DNA from: Candidatus Palauibacter australiensis
Lineage (GTDB): Bacteria; Gemmatimonadota; Gemmatimonadetes; Palauibacterales; Palauibacteraceae
DNA: 60,828 bases
Reading direction: 5' to 3'
NCBI GenBank assembly: GCA_026705295.1
Contig: JAPPBA010000020.1
Location: 1 to 60,828 of the forward strand
The notes below the pieces were generated by a model, which was not told the DNA's origin, ran no database searches, and worked only from the letters and a program-made list of their open reading frames with translations. The position numbers and the translations under genes were made by a program. This document shows positions 25,618 to 33,382 of the stretch, in pieces; the stretch's first letter is position 1; every line of letters begins with the position of its first letter.

Positions 25618-26361
25618 CTGCTAGCTCTGGAGCCCGGCCTCCATCGCGGACGAGTCCCGCCGCTCGCCCCCTTCGCCAGCGCGCTCGCCGCGTTCGCGGC
25701 GGGAGAGTCCGATCCCGGCCTTTGGCTGCGCAGCAGCCTCGGCGACGATGCGTCGCTGCCCGCGGGGTTCTTCTTCCGGACGCCGGATCGGTGGATGGAC
25801 TTTGAGCGCCAAGCCGTCGAGTTGTGCCGCGGCCGGGTGCTCGACCTCGGGGCCGGCGCGGGACCGCACACGCTCGCGCTCGAGGCGCTGGGATTCTCCG
25901 TCGTCGCAGTGGAAGGCTCCGCCGAGGTCGCTCGCCTGCTGCGGGAGCGCGGCGCGGCGTCGGTCCTGCACGCGGACTTCCGGCACTGGTGGCGACCGGG
26001 CTTCGACACGGTCCTCATGCTCATGAACGGGCTCGGGCCGGTCGGAACGCTGGCAGGCCTTGACCGCTTCCTCGCGCACGCCCACCGGTTCCTTTCCCCG
26101 GGCGGACAGATCCTGGTCGACGGCGCGGAGGCCGTCCTTCGCGGACCCACGGCGACGGCGGGCTGGCCGCCGGCCGGCGGGTATCCGGGCCAGGCCTGGA
26201 TCGAACTCTCGCACGCGGGCCGGGTCGGCCGGCCCTTTCGCGAGTTGTACATCGATCCCGAGACGCTCACGCGCCACGCCGCGCGGGCCGGCTGGCGGCT
26301 GGAGGTCGCGTTCGAGGGCGGGGACGGGGTCTACCTCGCCCGCCTCACCAGACGGTCCTGA
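25618..26361 (+). CDS. class I SAM-dependent methyltransferase, probable CTG start
   Basis: The core is a Rossmann methyltransferase: VLDLGAGAGPHTLAL (SAM loop I), VVAVEGSAEVARLL (acidic strand-2 end), FDTVLMLMNGLGPVGT and HRFLSPGGQILVDGAE. The only ATG in frame (25795) starts at the SAM loop and would drop a leading segment that also looks coding (LPAGFFFRTPDRWMDFERQAVELC), as in relatives. The frame is open back to a TGA at 25603-25605 with no ATG, GTG or TTG. CTG 25618 lies 7 bases after GAGGTGG, so it is the best start (247 residues). The substrate is unknown; it is the last gene of the paa run. Confidence 0.65.
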   Translation: MLALEPGLHRGRVPPLAPFASALAAFAAGESDPGLWLRSSLGDDASLPAGFFFRTPDRWMDFERQAVELCRGRVLDLGAGAGPHTLALEALGFSVVAVEGSAEVARLLRERGAASVLHADFRHWWRPGFDTVLMLMNGLGPVGTLAGLDRFLAHAHRFLSPGGQILVDGAEAVLRGPTATAGWPPAGGYPGQAWIELSHAGRVGRPFRELYIDPETLTRHAARAGWRLEVAFEGGDGVYLARLTRRS

Positions 26362-26405
26362 CCTTCCGGCGCATCGATGGTACGCCGGGATCCCTGCCAA
26401 CCATT

Positions 26406-26427
26406 TCTTCGATTCCGGAGTCGAAGA
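26406..26427. promoter_or_regulatory. short inverted repeat after the paa-methyltransferase unit
   Basis: TCTTCGA and TCGAAGA face each other across eight bases. There is no T-run afterwards, so it may be an operator or weak hairpin. It lies in the 153 bp between the methyltransferase stop and the small secreted-protein gene. Confidence 0.3.
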
Positions 26428-26514
26428 TTCAGGAGCGGGGAGAAACTTTCTCTCATTTCTTCCGTATCACGAGGTAAGATCGCAGTCGCCGATTCAGAGG
26501 AAGGGACGGGTCAC

Positions 26515-26721
26515 ATGGACAGGTTTTCGAAATGGGCGACCACGGGCTCTCTGGCTTGGCTGGTGATGGCGGTGGGGTTGATTCTGGGCACACACAGCGG
26601 GTCGGTGCAGGGCGCGCAGGCGGCCGGGACCGAGGCCACTCCGGCCATCGTCACGTGTCCGGAGACTCCCGTCGCGGCGGCCCCCGCCACGGCGGATTTC
26701 ACCACCCACGCGAGGTCCTGA
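26515..26721 (+). CDS. small secreted protein
   Basis: A 68-residue protein with a signal peptide (MDRFSKWATTGSLAWLVMAVGLILG, then SGSVQGAQA) and a short mature part rich in Ala, Pro and Thr with one Cys. No family is recognised. ATG 26515 has AGGAAGGGACGGG upstream. It is followed by a strong terminator, which makes it look like an independent transcription unit or a leader of glnS. Confidence 0.5.
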   Translation: MDRFSKWATTGSLAWLVMAVGLILGTHSGSVQGAQAAGTEATPAIVTCPETPVAAAPATADFTTHARS

Positions 26722-26754
26722 GCGGAACTGCCAAGCTCGCGACGCCGCCCGTCG

Positions 26755-26789
26755 GGCCGGGTCCGTACCGGGACCCGGCCTTTTTTTTT
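26755..26789 (+). terminator. strong intrinsic terminator directly before glnS
   Basis: GGCCGGGTCC (26755-26764), a 6-base loop and GGACCCGGCC (26771-26780) form a perfect 10-bp G+C stem followed by nine Ts (26781-26789). The glnS ATG comes only 12 bases after the T-run, so the hairpin overlaps the space where a glnS ribosome site or promoter would be. Confidence 0.92.
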
Positions 26790-26801
26790 AGGTTCCCTCC
26801 C

Positions 26802-29297
26802 ATGCCGCCACGAGAGCGTCCGGATTTCATCCGTCAGATCGTCGCCGAAGATGTGCTGAGCGGGAGGCACGGGGGGCGTGTGCTCACGCGCTTCCCGCCC
26901 GAACCCAACGGCTTCCTGCACGTGGGCCACGCCTCCGCCATCTGCCTCGATTTCGAGGTGGCGCAGGAGCACGGCGGGCGTACGACGCTGCGCATGGACG
27001 ATACGAACCCGACGACGGAGGATCCGTCCTACGTCGAGGCGATCGCACGGGACATCCGCTGGCTGGGGTTCGAGTGGGACGGCGAGATCCGCTACGCGTC
27101 GGACTACTTCGGGGCGCTGTACCGGATGGCGCTGCGGATGATCGAGGACGGCTTCGCCTACGTCGACAGCCTGTCCGAGGAGGAGATCCGCGCGCACCGC
27201 GGGTCGGTGCGCGAACCCAGCCGGCCCAGCCCGTACCGGGATCGCTCGACCGAGGAGAACCTGGATCTCTTCCGGCGCATGCGCGCGGGCGAGTTCGATG
27301 ATGGAGAGCACGTGCTCCGCGCGCGGATCGACCTCGCCTCGTCGAACATGAAGCTGCGCGACCCGCTGATGTATCGAATCCGGCACGCGCACCACTACCG
27401 GACGGGCGATGCGTGGCCGATCTACCCCTTCTACGACTGGGCGCACGGCCAGTCCGACGCCATCGAGGGCATCACGCACTCCTTCTGCACGCTCGAGTTC
27501 CAGGACAATCGCGCGCTCTACGACTGGTTCATCGAGCATACGCGTCCCGCATCCGCCCGCATCGACCGGGTTCCGGGGGCGGAGGGCGGCGGCGGAGAGA
27601 CGCTCGGTTCCTGGGATCCGCGGCCCCGCCAGTACGAGTTCGCGCGCCGCAACCTAGACTACACGATCGTGAGCAAGCGGAAACTCCTCCTGCTCGTGGA
27701 GGAGGGACACGTCTCGGGCTGGGACGACCCGCGCATGCCCACGCTGGCCGGCCTGCGGCGGCGCGGCATTCCCCCCGATGCGATACGCGCCTTCTGCCGG
27801 CAGGTCGGGATCGGAAAGGCCGACAACCGGGTGGAGATCGCCACCCTCGAATGGGCGGTGCGGGAGGCGCTGAACAAGCGGGCGCCGCGCGCGCTCGCGG
27901 TGCTGCGTCCGCTCGAGGTCGTCGTCGAGAACTGCCCGGAGGACGAGGTGGACTGGATCGAGGCCCCGTACTTCCCGCGCGGCGCTGATGCCCCGCCCGA
28001 AGGGTGGCCGCAGACGCGGAAGGTCCCGTTCACCCGGGTCCTCTACATCGAGCGGGACGATTTCGCGGAGGAGCCGGCCCCCGGCTTCCGCCGGCTCGCC
28101 CCGGGGCGCGAGGTGCGCCTGCGGCACGGCTATTTCATCACGTGCCGCCGCGTGGTGAAGGACGACGCGGGCGAGATCGTGCGCCTGCGCTGCACGTACG
28201 ACCCGGAGACGCGCAGCGGATCGGCCCCCGATGGGCGCCGGCCGGCGGGCACCATCCACTGGGTGTCGGCCACGGAGTCGGTGCCGATGGAGGTCCGCCT
28301 CTACGATCGTCTGTTCCACGTCTCCGATCCGGCCAGCGGCGCCGAAGGCCTGCGCGAGAGCTTGAACCCGGACTCGCTGCAGGTCCTGACCCACGCGCGC
28401 GGCGAACCGAGCCTGGCCGGCGATCCCGTTACGGCCGGCGATCCGCCCGGGACGGCCTATCAGTTCGAGCGGCTGGGGTACTTCGTCGCAGACCGGGCCA
28501 CACGGGCCGGGACGGCGGGGGCGACGGCGGAGGCGACGGCGGAGGCGGGCGGCGAAGCTCCCGACGGCGGCCCGCTCGTCTTCAACCGGACGGTGACGCT
28601 CCGCGACGCCTGGAGCCGGCGCGCGCAGTCGGACGGCGCCCGCGACACCGACTCCCCGGAGGCGCGGACCCCAGCGGCGGACGGGTCGGCCGCGCCGGCC
28701 ATCCCCGGGATCGATTCGGCGCGGGAAGCGCGCGATGCGGCGAGGCGCGCCGACCCCGCGCTCCAGGCGGCCTTCGACCGCTTCCGGGACCCGCTGGGTC
28801 TGCCGGACGAAGTCGCCGACCTGCTCAGTGGTTCCGCCGAGTCGGTGCGCTATTTTGAGCGCGCGATCCGCGGCGGCGTGGATCCGGCCACCGTGGCGAC
28901 CTGGCTCGTGCACGAGGTCCGCGGCGCCGGGGGCAGCGAGGGCGACGCGGGCGCCCTCCAGCCGGAGGCGCTGGCGGAGCTGGTGGAACTCGTGCTTGAG
29001 CGCTCGATCTCGCGGGCGGTGGCGAAGTCGCTGCTGGCGCGGCTCGTGGAGGACGGCGGAAGCCCCCGGGAGATCGTCCGGCGCGAGGGGCTGGGCCGGA
29101 TCGGCGATGCGGAACAGATTCGCGAGGTCGTCCACGGTGTCGTGGCGGCCCACCCGGCCGAGGTGGCGCGCTATGCCGCCGGGCACACCGGCCTCGCCGG
29201 TTTTTTCGTGGGCCAGGTCATGCGCGCGACGCATGGACGCGCGGACCCGGCCATCGTGAGGGAACTCCTTGAGGAGAGTCTCAATGACGCGACGTGA
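26802..29297 (+). CDS. glnS: glutaminyl-tRNA synthetase fused to a GatB/YqeY-type C-terminal domain
   Basis: An 831-residue class I synthetase. RFPPEPNGFLHVGHA contains the HIGH-type motif (HVGH), TIVSKRKL is the KMSKS-type loop, and GITHSFCTLEFQDNRALYDWF is GlnRS-specific. Two anticodon beta-barrels follow, ending in LVFNRTVTLRDAW, with an Ala/Gly/Thr-rich insertion at about 565-585. After a linker the last ~200 residues (DEVADLLSGSAESVRYFERAI, then FFVGQVMRATHGRADPAIV) match the helical and tail domains of GatB/YqeY. GlnRS with such a tail is known in Deinococcus, where the tail aids tRNA binding. The presence of GlnRS implies direct Gln-tRNA charging. Confidence 0.92.
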   Translation: MPPRERPDFIRQIVAEDVLSGRHGGRVLTRFPPEPNGFLHVGHASAICLDFEVAQEHGGRTTLRMDDTNPTTEDPSYVEAIARDIRWLGFEWDGEIRYASDYFGALYRMALRMIEDGFAYVDSLSEEEIRAHRGSVREPSRPSPYRDRSTEENLDLFRRMRAGEFDDGEHVLRARIDLASSNMKLRDPLMYRIRHAHHYRTGDAWPIYPFYDWAHGQSDAIEGITHSFCTLEFQDNRALYDWFIEHTRPASARIDRVPGAEGGGGETLGSWDPRPRQYEFARRNLDYTIVSKRKLLLLVEEGHVSGWDDPRMPTLAGLRRRGIPPDAIRAFCRQVGIGKADNRVEIATLEWAVREALNKRAPRALAVLRPLEVVVENCPEDEVDWIEAPYFPRGADAPPEGWPQTRKVPFTRVLYIERDDFAEEPAPGFRRLAPGREVRLRHGYFITCRRVVKDDAGEIVRLRCTYDPETRSGSAPDGRRPAGTIHWVSATESVPMEVRLYDRLFHVSDPASGAEGLRESLNPDSLQVLTHARGEPSLAGDPVTAGDPPGTAYQFERLGYFVADRATRAGTAGATAEATAEAGGEAPDGGPLVFNRTVTLRDAWSRRAQSDGARDTDSPEARTPAADGSAAPAIPGIDSAREARDAARRADPALQAAFDRFRDPLGLPDEVADLLSGSAESVRYFERAIRGGVDPATVATWLVHEVRGAGGSEGDAGALQPEALAELVELVLERSISRAVAKSLLARLVEDGGSPREIVRREGLGRIGDAEQIREVVHGVVAAHPAEVARYAAGHTGLAGFFVGQVMRATHGRADPAIVRELLEESLNDAT

Positions 29298-31416
29298 AGC
29301 GGTGCTTCGATCGCTCCGGCGTACCCGCCGCGGGTTTCTCGTGCTTGCCCTCTGGGGGCTGTGGCCGGCCGCGGCGCTCGAGGGGCAGGATCCGGTCCCC
29401 GCGGACAGCGTGATTTCGCTGGGCGAGCTGATCGTCTCGGCGCTGCGCGCGCCCACTTCCGTGAGAGACGTCCCGGCCAACGTGACGACGGTTACGCGCG
29501 AGGAGTTGCGCCTTTCCGCCGCGCAGACACTCCAGGACGTCCTGCAGGAGGTCCCGGGCCTCAACTTCCGCTTCCCGTTCCAGGCCGGCGTCGCGCATCC
29601 CTCCTGGCAGGCCGTGACCATTCGGGGACTGGGAGGCACCGCCGCCAGCCGGACGCTCGTGCTCGTGGATGGCGTACCCCTGAACGACCCCTACTTCGGC
29701 TGGGTACGCTGGAGCCAGGTCCCCGTGGAGGTCATCGAGCGCATCGAGATCGTGCGCGGCGGAGCCACGGTCAGCTGGGGCAGCCAGAGTCTCGCGGGTG
29801 TCGTCCACGTGATCACGCGCTCGGGTGGCGCCGGCGGGTTCTCCGCGGGCGTGCAGGGAGGGAGCCAGTCCACCTTCCGCGGCGACGCGATGGCGTCCTT
29901 CGGCGACGACCGCGCGGGCGGCTACGTGGCGGGCGAGTTCTTCGACAGCGACGGCTACATCCTGACGGAGCCCAGCCTGCGTGGCGCGGTGGACATCCCC
30001 TCCGCGTCGAGCCACGGGGCCCTGCGGGCGAAGGTCGAGTTCCAGGCCGGGGACCGCCTGCGCATCCACGCCCAGGGGAACTACTTCGACCAGGACAAGG
30101 ACAACGCGACCCCCCTCCGCAACAACACCACCGAAGCGGGCTTCGGACAGGTCGGGGCCACGCTCACGACCGGCGAGACGTCCACGCTCGCGTTCAACGC
30201 ATACATGCAGTCACAGACGTACGTGAATTCGTTTTCGGGGGTCGGGGCGGGCCGGAACAGCGAGGAGCCGTCCATCAGCCAGGACGTTCCCTCATCGGGG
30301 GTGGGCGCCAACCTCGTCTGGAGCGGGGAAGACTTCGCCCTGGGCGCCGATTTCCTGCGGGCGACCGGCGCCGCGACCGAGCAGTACCTGTTTCGGGACG
30401 GCGCCTTCGCGAGACAGCGCGAGACCGGCGGCGATCAGACCCTGTTCGGCCTCTTCGCTCAAAGTCGCATCGACCTCGGCGAGCGCTGGCGGTTATGGAC
30501 CGGCACGCGGCTCGACGTGTGGCAGAATTCGTCCGGCTCGCGGCACATCTTCAACACGGCAGACCGCAGCGTGCTCACGGACGAGGCGTTCGAAGACCGC
30601 AGCGGGACGCAGTTCAGCTCGAATGTCGGCCTTTCGTTCGAGGCCTCCGAACGCGCCGCGCTGCGGCTGAGTTTCTACACCGGCCTCCGGGTCCCGACCC
30701 TGAACGAACTGTACAAGCCGTTCCGCGCGGCCGGGAACGTCGTCAACGAGTCCAACGCGGCGCTCGATCCGGAAAAGGTCAGTGGCGCCGAGATCGGGGT
30801 GGACCTTCAGCCCGACCCCTCCGTGCTGATCCGGCTGACCGGCTTCCTTGCGAACGTGAGCGATGCGATCACCGACGTCACGATCCAGGAAGCCGAAACG
30901 TCCGGCGTCATTCAGCCGTGCGGCTTCGTGGCGGCGGGGGGCGTGTGCCGCCGCCGCGACAACGTGGGCACGTTCTGGAGCGCCGGACTCGAGACCGAAA
31001 TCGAACTGCGGCCGTCCGCGGCCTGGCTGCTGGCGGTTAGCCACCAGTACAACCCGACGGAGGTGACGGACGCGCCGGGCCGCCCGGACCTGATCGGCAA
31101 CGAGGTGCAGGGGAGCCCGACGCACCGGGCCATGCTGCGGGTCGGCCACATCGATCCGACGACCCTCGAAGTGGTCGCCACGGCGCGCTATCTGGGTGCC
31201 CGCTTCGACAACGACCTCAACACGGGCGAGATCGCGGGCTCGTTCCTGGTCGACCTCCGCTTCCGCCGCCGGCTGACGAGCCGGCTGAGCGCCTTCGCGA
31301 GCGTGCAGAACATCTTCGATGCGGTCGCCGAAATGTCCCACGACGCGAACGGCTTCATCCGGGTGGGCGCGCCCCGAACCCTCGTGGGCGGCCTGCGGGT
31401 GCGCTTCGGCGGCTGA
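29284..31416 (+). CDS. TonB-dependent outer-membrane receptor
   Basis: A 710-residue protein. A signal peptide (RRGFLVLALWGLWPAAALEGQ) is followed by a plug domain: VPANVTTVTREEL, LQDVLQEVPGLNFRF, VTIRGLGGTAASRTLVLVDGVPLNDPY, and ERIEIVRGGATVSWGSQSLAGVVHVITR. The 22-strand barrel then ends in a plain TLVGGLRVRFGG. No TonB box is obvious, though ELIVSAL is close. The ligand is unknown; the plug resembles cobalamin/siderophore types. ATG 29284 lies inside the glnS end, with GAGGAG seven bases before it, so it may be co-translated with glnS although functionally unrelated. Confidence 0.9.
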   Translation: MTRREAVLRSLRRTRRGFLVLALWGLWPAAALEGQDPVPADSVISLGELIVSALRAPTSVRDVPANVTTVTREELRLSAAQTLQDVLQEVPGLNFRFPFQAGVAHPSWQAVTIRGLGGTAASRTLVLVDGVPLNDPYFGWVRWSQVPVEVIERIEIVRGGATVSWGSQSLAGVVHVITRSGGAGGFSAGVQGGSQSTFRGDAMASFGDDRAGGYVAGEFFDSDGYILTEPSLRGAVDIPSASSHGALRAKVEFQAGDRLRIHAQGNYFDQDKDNATPLRNNTTEAGFGQVGATLTTGETSTLAFNAYMQSQTYVNSFSGVGAGRNSEEPSISQDVPSSGVGANLVWSGEDFALGADFLRATGAATEQYLFRDGAFARQRETGGDQTLFGLFAQSRIDLGERWRLWTGTRLDVWQNSSGSRHIFNTADRSVLTDEAFEDRSGTQFSSNVGLSFEASERAALRLSFYTGLRVPTLNELYKPFRAAGNVVNESNAALDPEKVSGAEIGVDLQPDPSVLIRLTGFLANVSDAITDVTIQEAETSGVIQPCGFVAAGGVCRRRDNVGTFWSAGLETEIELRPSAAWLLAVSHQYNPTEVTDAPGRPDLIGNEVQGSPTHRAMLRVGHIDPTTLEVVATARYLGARFDNDLNTGEIAGSFLVDLRFRRRLTSRLSAFASVQNIFDAVAEMSHDANGFIRVGAPRTLVGGLRVRFGG

Positions 31417-31425
31417 CCCGGCGCG

Positions 31426-33204
31426 TCAGTCGTCGAGGGCGAGCCGTGACATGAGGGTGTCAATCTCCTGGCGGAGTTCGGCCACGAGGTCGTCGAGCGG
31501 GATGATCCGGCTCTCGCGGACGCCGCGGTGGCTGAGTTCGGCGCCCCCCGCCTCCAGCGAGCGCTCGCCGATGACGAGGCGCAGCGGGAGGCCGCGCAGG
31601 TCGGCGTCGTTGAACTTCACGCCGGCGCGGAGGTCCCGCCGGTCGTCGTAGATCACCTCGATCCCGCCGGCGCACAGCTCCTCGAACACCCGGTCCGCGG
31701 TCGCCCACGTTTCCTCCTCGCGCGCGAGCGAGACGAGTGAAACGTGATACGGGGCGACGGAGATCGGCAGCTTGAGGCCGTAGTCGTCCCGGTGTTCCTC
31801 GGCCACGCAGGCCAGGAGGCGCCCGGTCCCGATCCCGTACGAGCCCATCCAGATCGGGCGCTCGGTCCCGTCCTCGTCCGTGTACGTCGCCTCCAGCCCC
31901 TCGGAATAGCGGGTGCCGAGCTGGAAGATGTTCCCCACCTCCACGCCGCGGGCCATGCGCAGCCCGTCGTCGCAGCGCCCGCACCGCGCGCCCTCGAAGG
32001 CGAGGGCGACGGATCCGACCACGGTGGGCTCGTAGTCGCGGCCGCAGCAGACGTTGCGGAGGTGGTAGTCCGTCTCGTTCGCCCCGAGCACCAGGTTCGG
32101 CGATTCCACGACCCAGCGGTCGACGACGAAGATCGCGGCGCCGGGCTCGACGCCCACCGGCGAGGCGAATCCCGGCACCATGCCGGCCGCCGCGATGTCC
32201 TCCTCGTGCGCCGGGCGAAGTTCGAGCGCGCCCGCGAGGTTCTGGACCTGGATCGGGTTCACCTCGAGGTCGCCGCGCACGATCGCCGCGATCAGCTTCT
32301 CTTCGCGCGCTCCCTCCTCCCCCGCGAAGCTGCCCATGTAGAAGACCATCTTCCCGGTCTCCGGCGCGGAGATCCCGAGCAGCCCCGTCACCTCCTCGAT
32401 CGTGGCCGTGCCCGGCGTGTGGACGCGCTCCAGCGGCGACATCTCGCCTTCCCGGGGCTCCAGCGTGAACTCGGCGACCTCCCGGTTCGCGGCGTAGCCG
32501 CAGGCGTCGCAGAGCGCGAGGCTGTCTTCGCCGATCGGCGTCACGTACATGAACTCATGGGCGATCTTGCCGCCCATCATCCCCGTATCGCTCCGCACGG
32601 CCGTGAGCGGCAGGGCGCAGCGGCGCCCGATGCGCTCGTACGCCTCGTAGTGCCGGTCGTACTGCTTCGCGAGCCCTTCCGGGTCCCGATCGAGCGAGTA
32701 GGAATCCTTCATGATGAATTCGCGCACGCGAATGAGGCCGCCGCGGGAGCGGAGTTCGTCCCGGAACTTGGTCTGCATGTGGTAGACCATGGCCGGGAGC
32801 TGCCGGTAGGACTGGATCTCCGACGCCGCGTGGAAGGCCACCACCTCCTCGTGCGTCATCGCGAGGAGCAGGTCGCGCTCGCGGCGGTCGACGAACCGCG
32901 CCATGGTCGCATCGATGTCGTACCAGCGGCCCGTCGCCTGCCACAGCTCCGCCGGGTGCACGACGGGCATCGACAGCTCCTGCCCGTCGATCTGGTCCAT
33001 CTCCTCGCGCAGGATCTGCTCGATCTTCCTCAGGGACCGCCACGCGAGCGGCAGGTAGGAGAAGATGCCCGCCGCGATCTGGCGGACGTAGCCGGCCCTC
33101 AGGAGGAGGCTGTGGGACTCGATCTCGGTTTCCCCCGGCGCCTGGCGCAGGGTCATGCCGAAGAGATTCGAGACTCGCTGTCCTGTGCGTTCGGTTCGAT
33201 TCAC
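31426..33204 (-). CDS. proS: prolyl-tRNA synthetase, bacterial type with editing insertion
   Basis: A 592-residue class II synthetase. The N-terminus RVSNLFGMTLRQAPGETEIESHSLLLRAGYVRQIAAGIFSYLPL is typical. Motif 2 (KFRDELRSRGGLIRVREFIMKDSYS) and motif 3 (MGSYGIGTGRLLACVAEEH) are present. Between them is the large INS editing domain (VNPIQVQNLAGALELRP region), which hydrolyses Ala-tRNA(Pro), and a C-terminal anticodon domain follows. GTG 33204 was chosen because the chain begins there with family sequence; the frame stays open to 33768 without it. It is convergent with the TonB receptor gene, with nine bases between stops. Confidence 0.93.
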   Translation of the reverse strand: MNRTERTGQRVSNLFGMTLRQAPGETEIESHSLLLRAGYVRQIAAGIFSYLPLAWRSLRKIEQILREEMDQIDGQELSMPVVHPAELWQATGRWYDIDATMARFVDRRERDLLLAMTHEEVVAFHAASEIQSYRQLPAMVYHMQTKFRDELRSRGGLIRVREFIMKDSYSLDRDPEGLAKQYDRHYEAYERIGRRCALPLTAVRSDTGMMGGKIAHEFMYVTPIGEDSLALCDACGYAANREVAEFTLEPREGEMSPLERVHTPGTATIEEVTGLLGISAPETGKMVFYMGSFAGEEGAREEKLIAAIVRGDLEVNPIQVQNLAGALELRPAHEEDIAAAGMVPGFASPVGVEPGAAIFVVDRWVVESPNLVLGANETDYHLRNVCCGRDYEPTVVGSVALAFEGARCGRCDDGLRMARGVEVGNIFQLGTRYSEGLEATYTDEDGTERPIWMGSYGIGTGRLLACVAEEHRDDYGLKLPISVAPYHVSLVSLAREEETWATADRVFEELCAGGIEVIYDDRRDLRAGVKFNDADLRGLPLRLVIGERSLEAGGAELSHRGVRESRIIPLDDLVAELRQEIDTLMSRLALDD

Positions 33205-33382
33205 GGGTCGACCGCTCGGAGTGGTTCGGAATGGGCTCGGAATGGTAACGGGTTCCGCCGGACGGCGCGGAGAGACACGCGACGCTAACCGGCCCGCTGT
33301 CCACAGGCCAGCGGTTCGATAAGATATCGACCGGGCACCGGCTCGGCCCGACACCGATACGACCTCATCCCCGGAGTGACCC

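Noticed and set aside
26600-26800. Possible T-box riboswitch before glnS
   Set aside because: A terminator precedes the synthetase gene, but the conserved T-box sequence (AGGGTGGNACCGCG type) and stem I features are not found.
28500-28560. GCGACGGCGGAG-type repeats as a CRISPR or microsatellite element
   Set aside because: They lie in frame in glnS and encode an Ala/Thr/Glu/Gly low-complexity insertion; no regular spacers.
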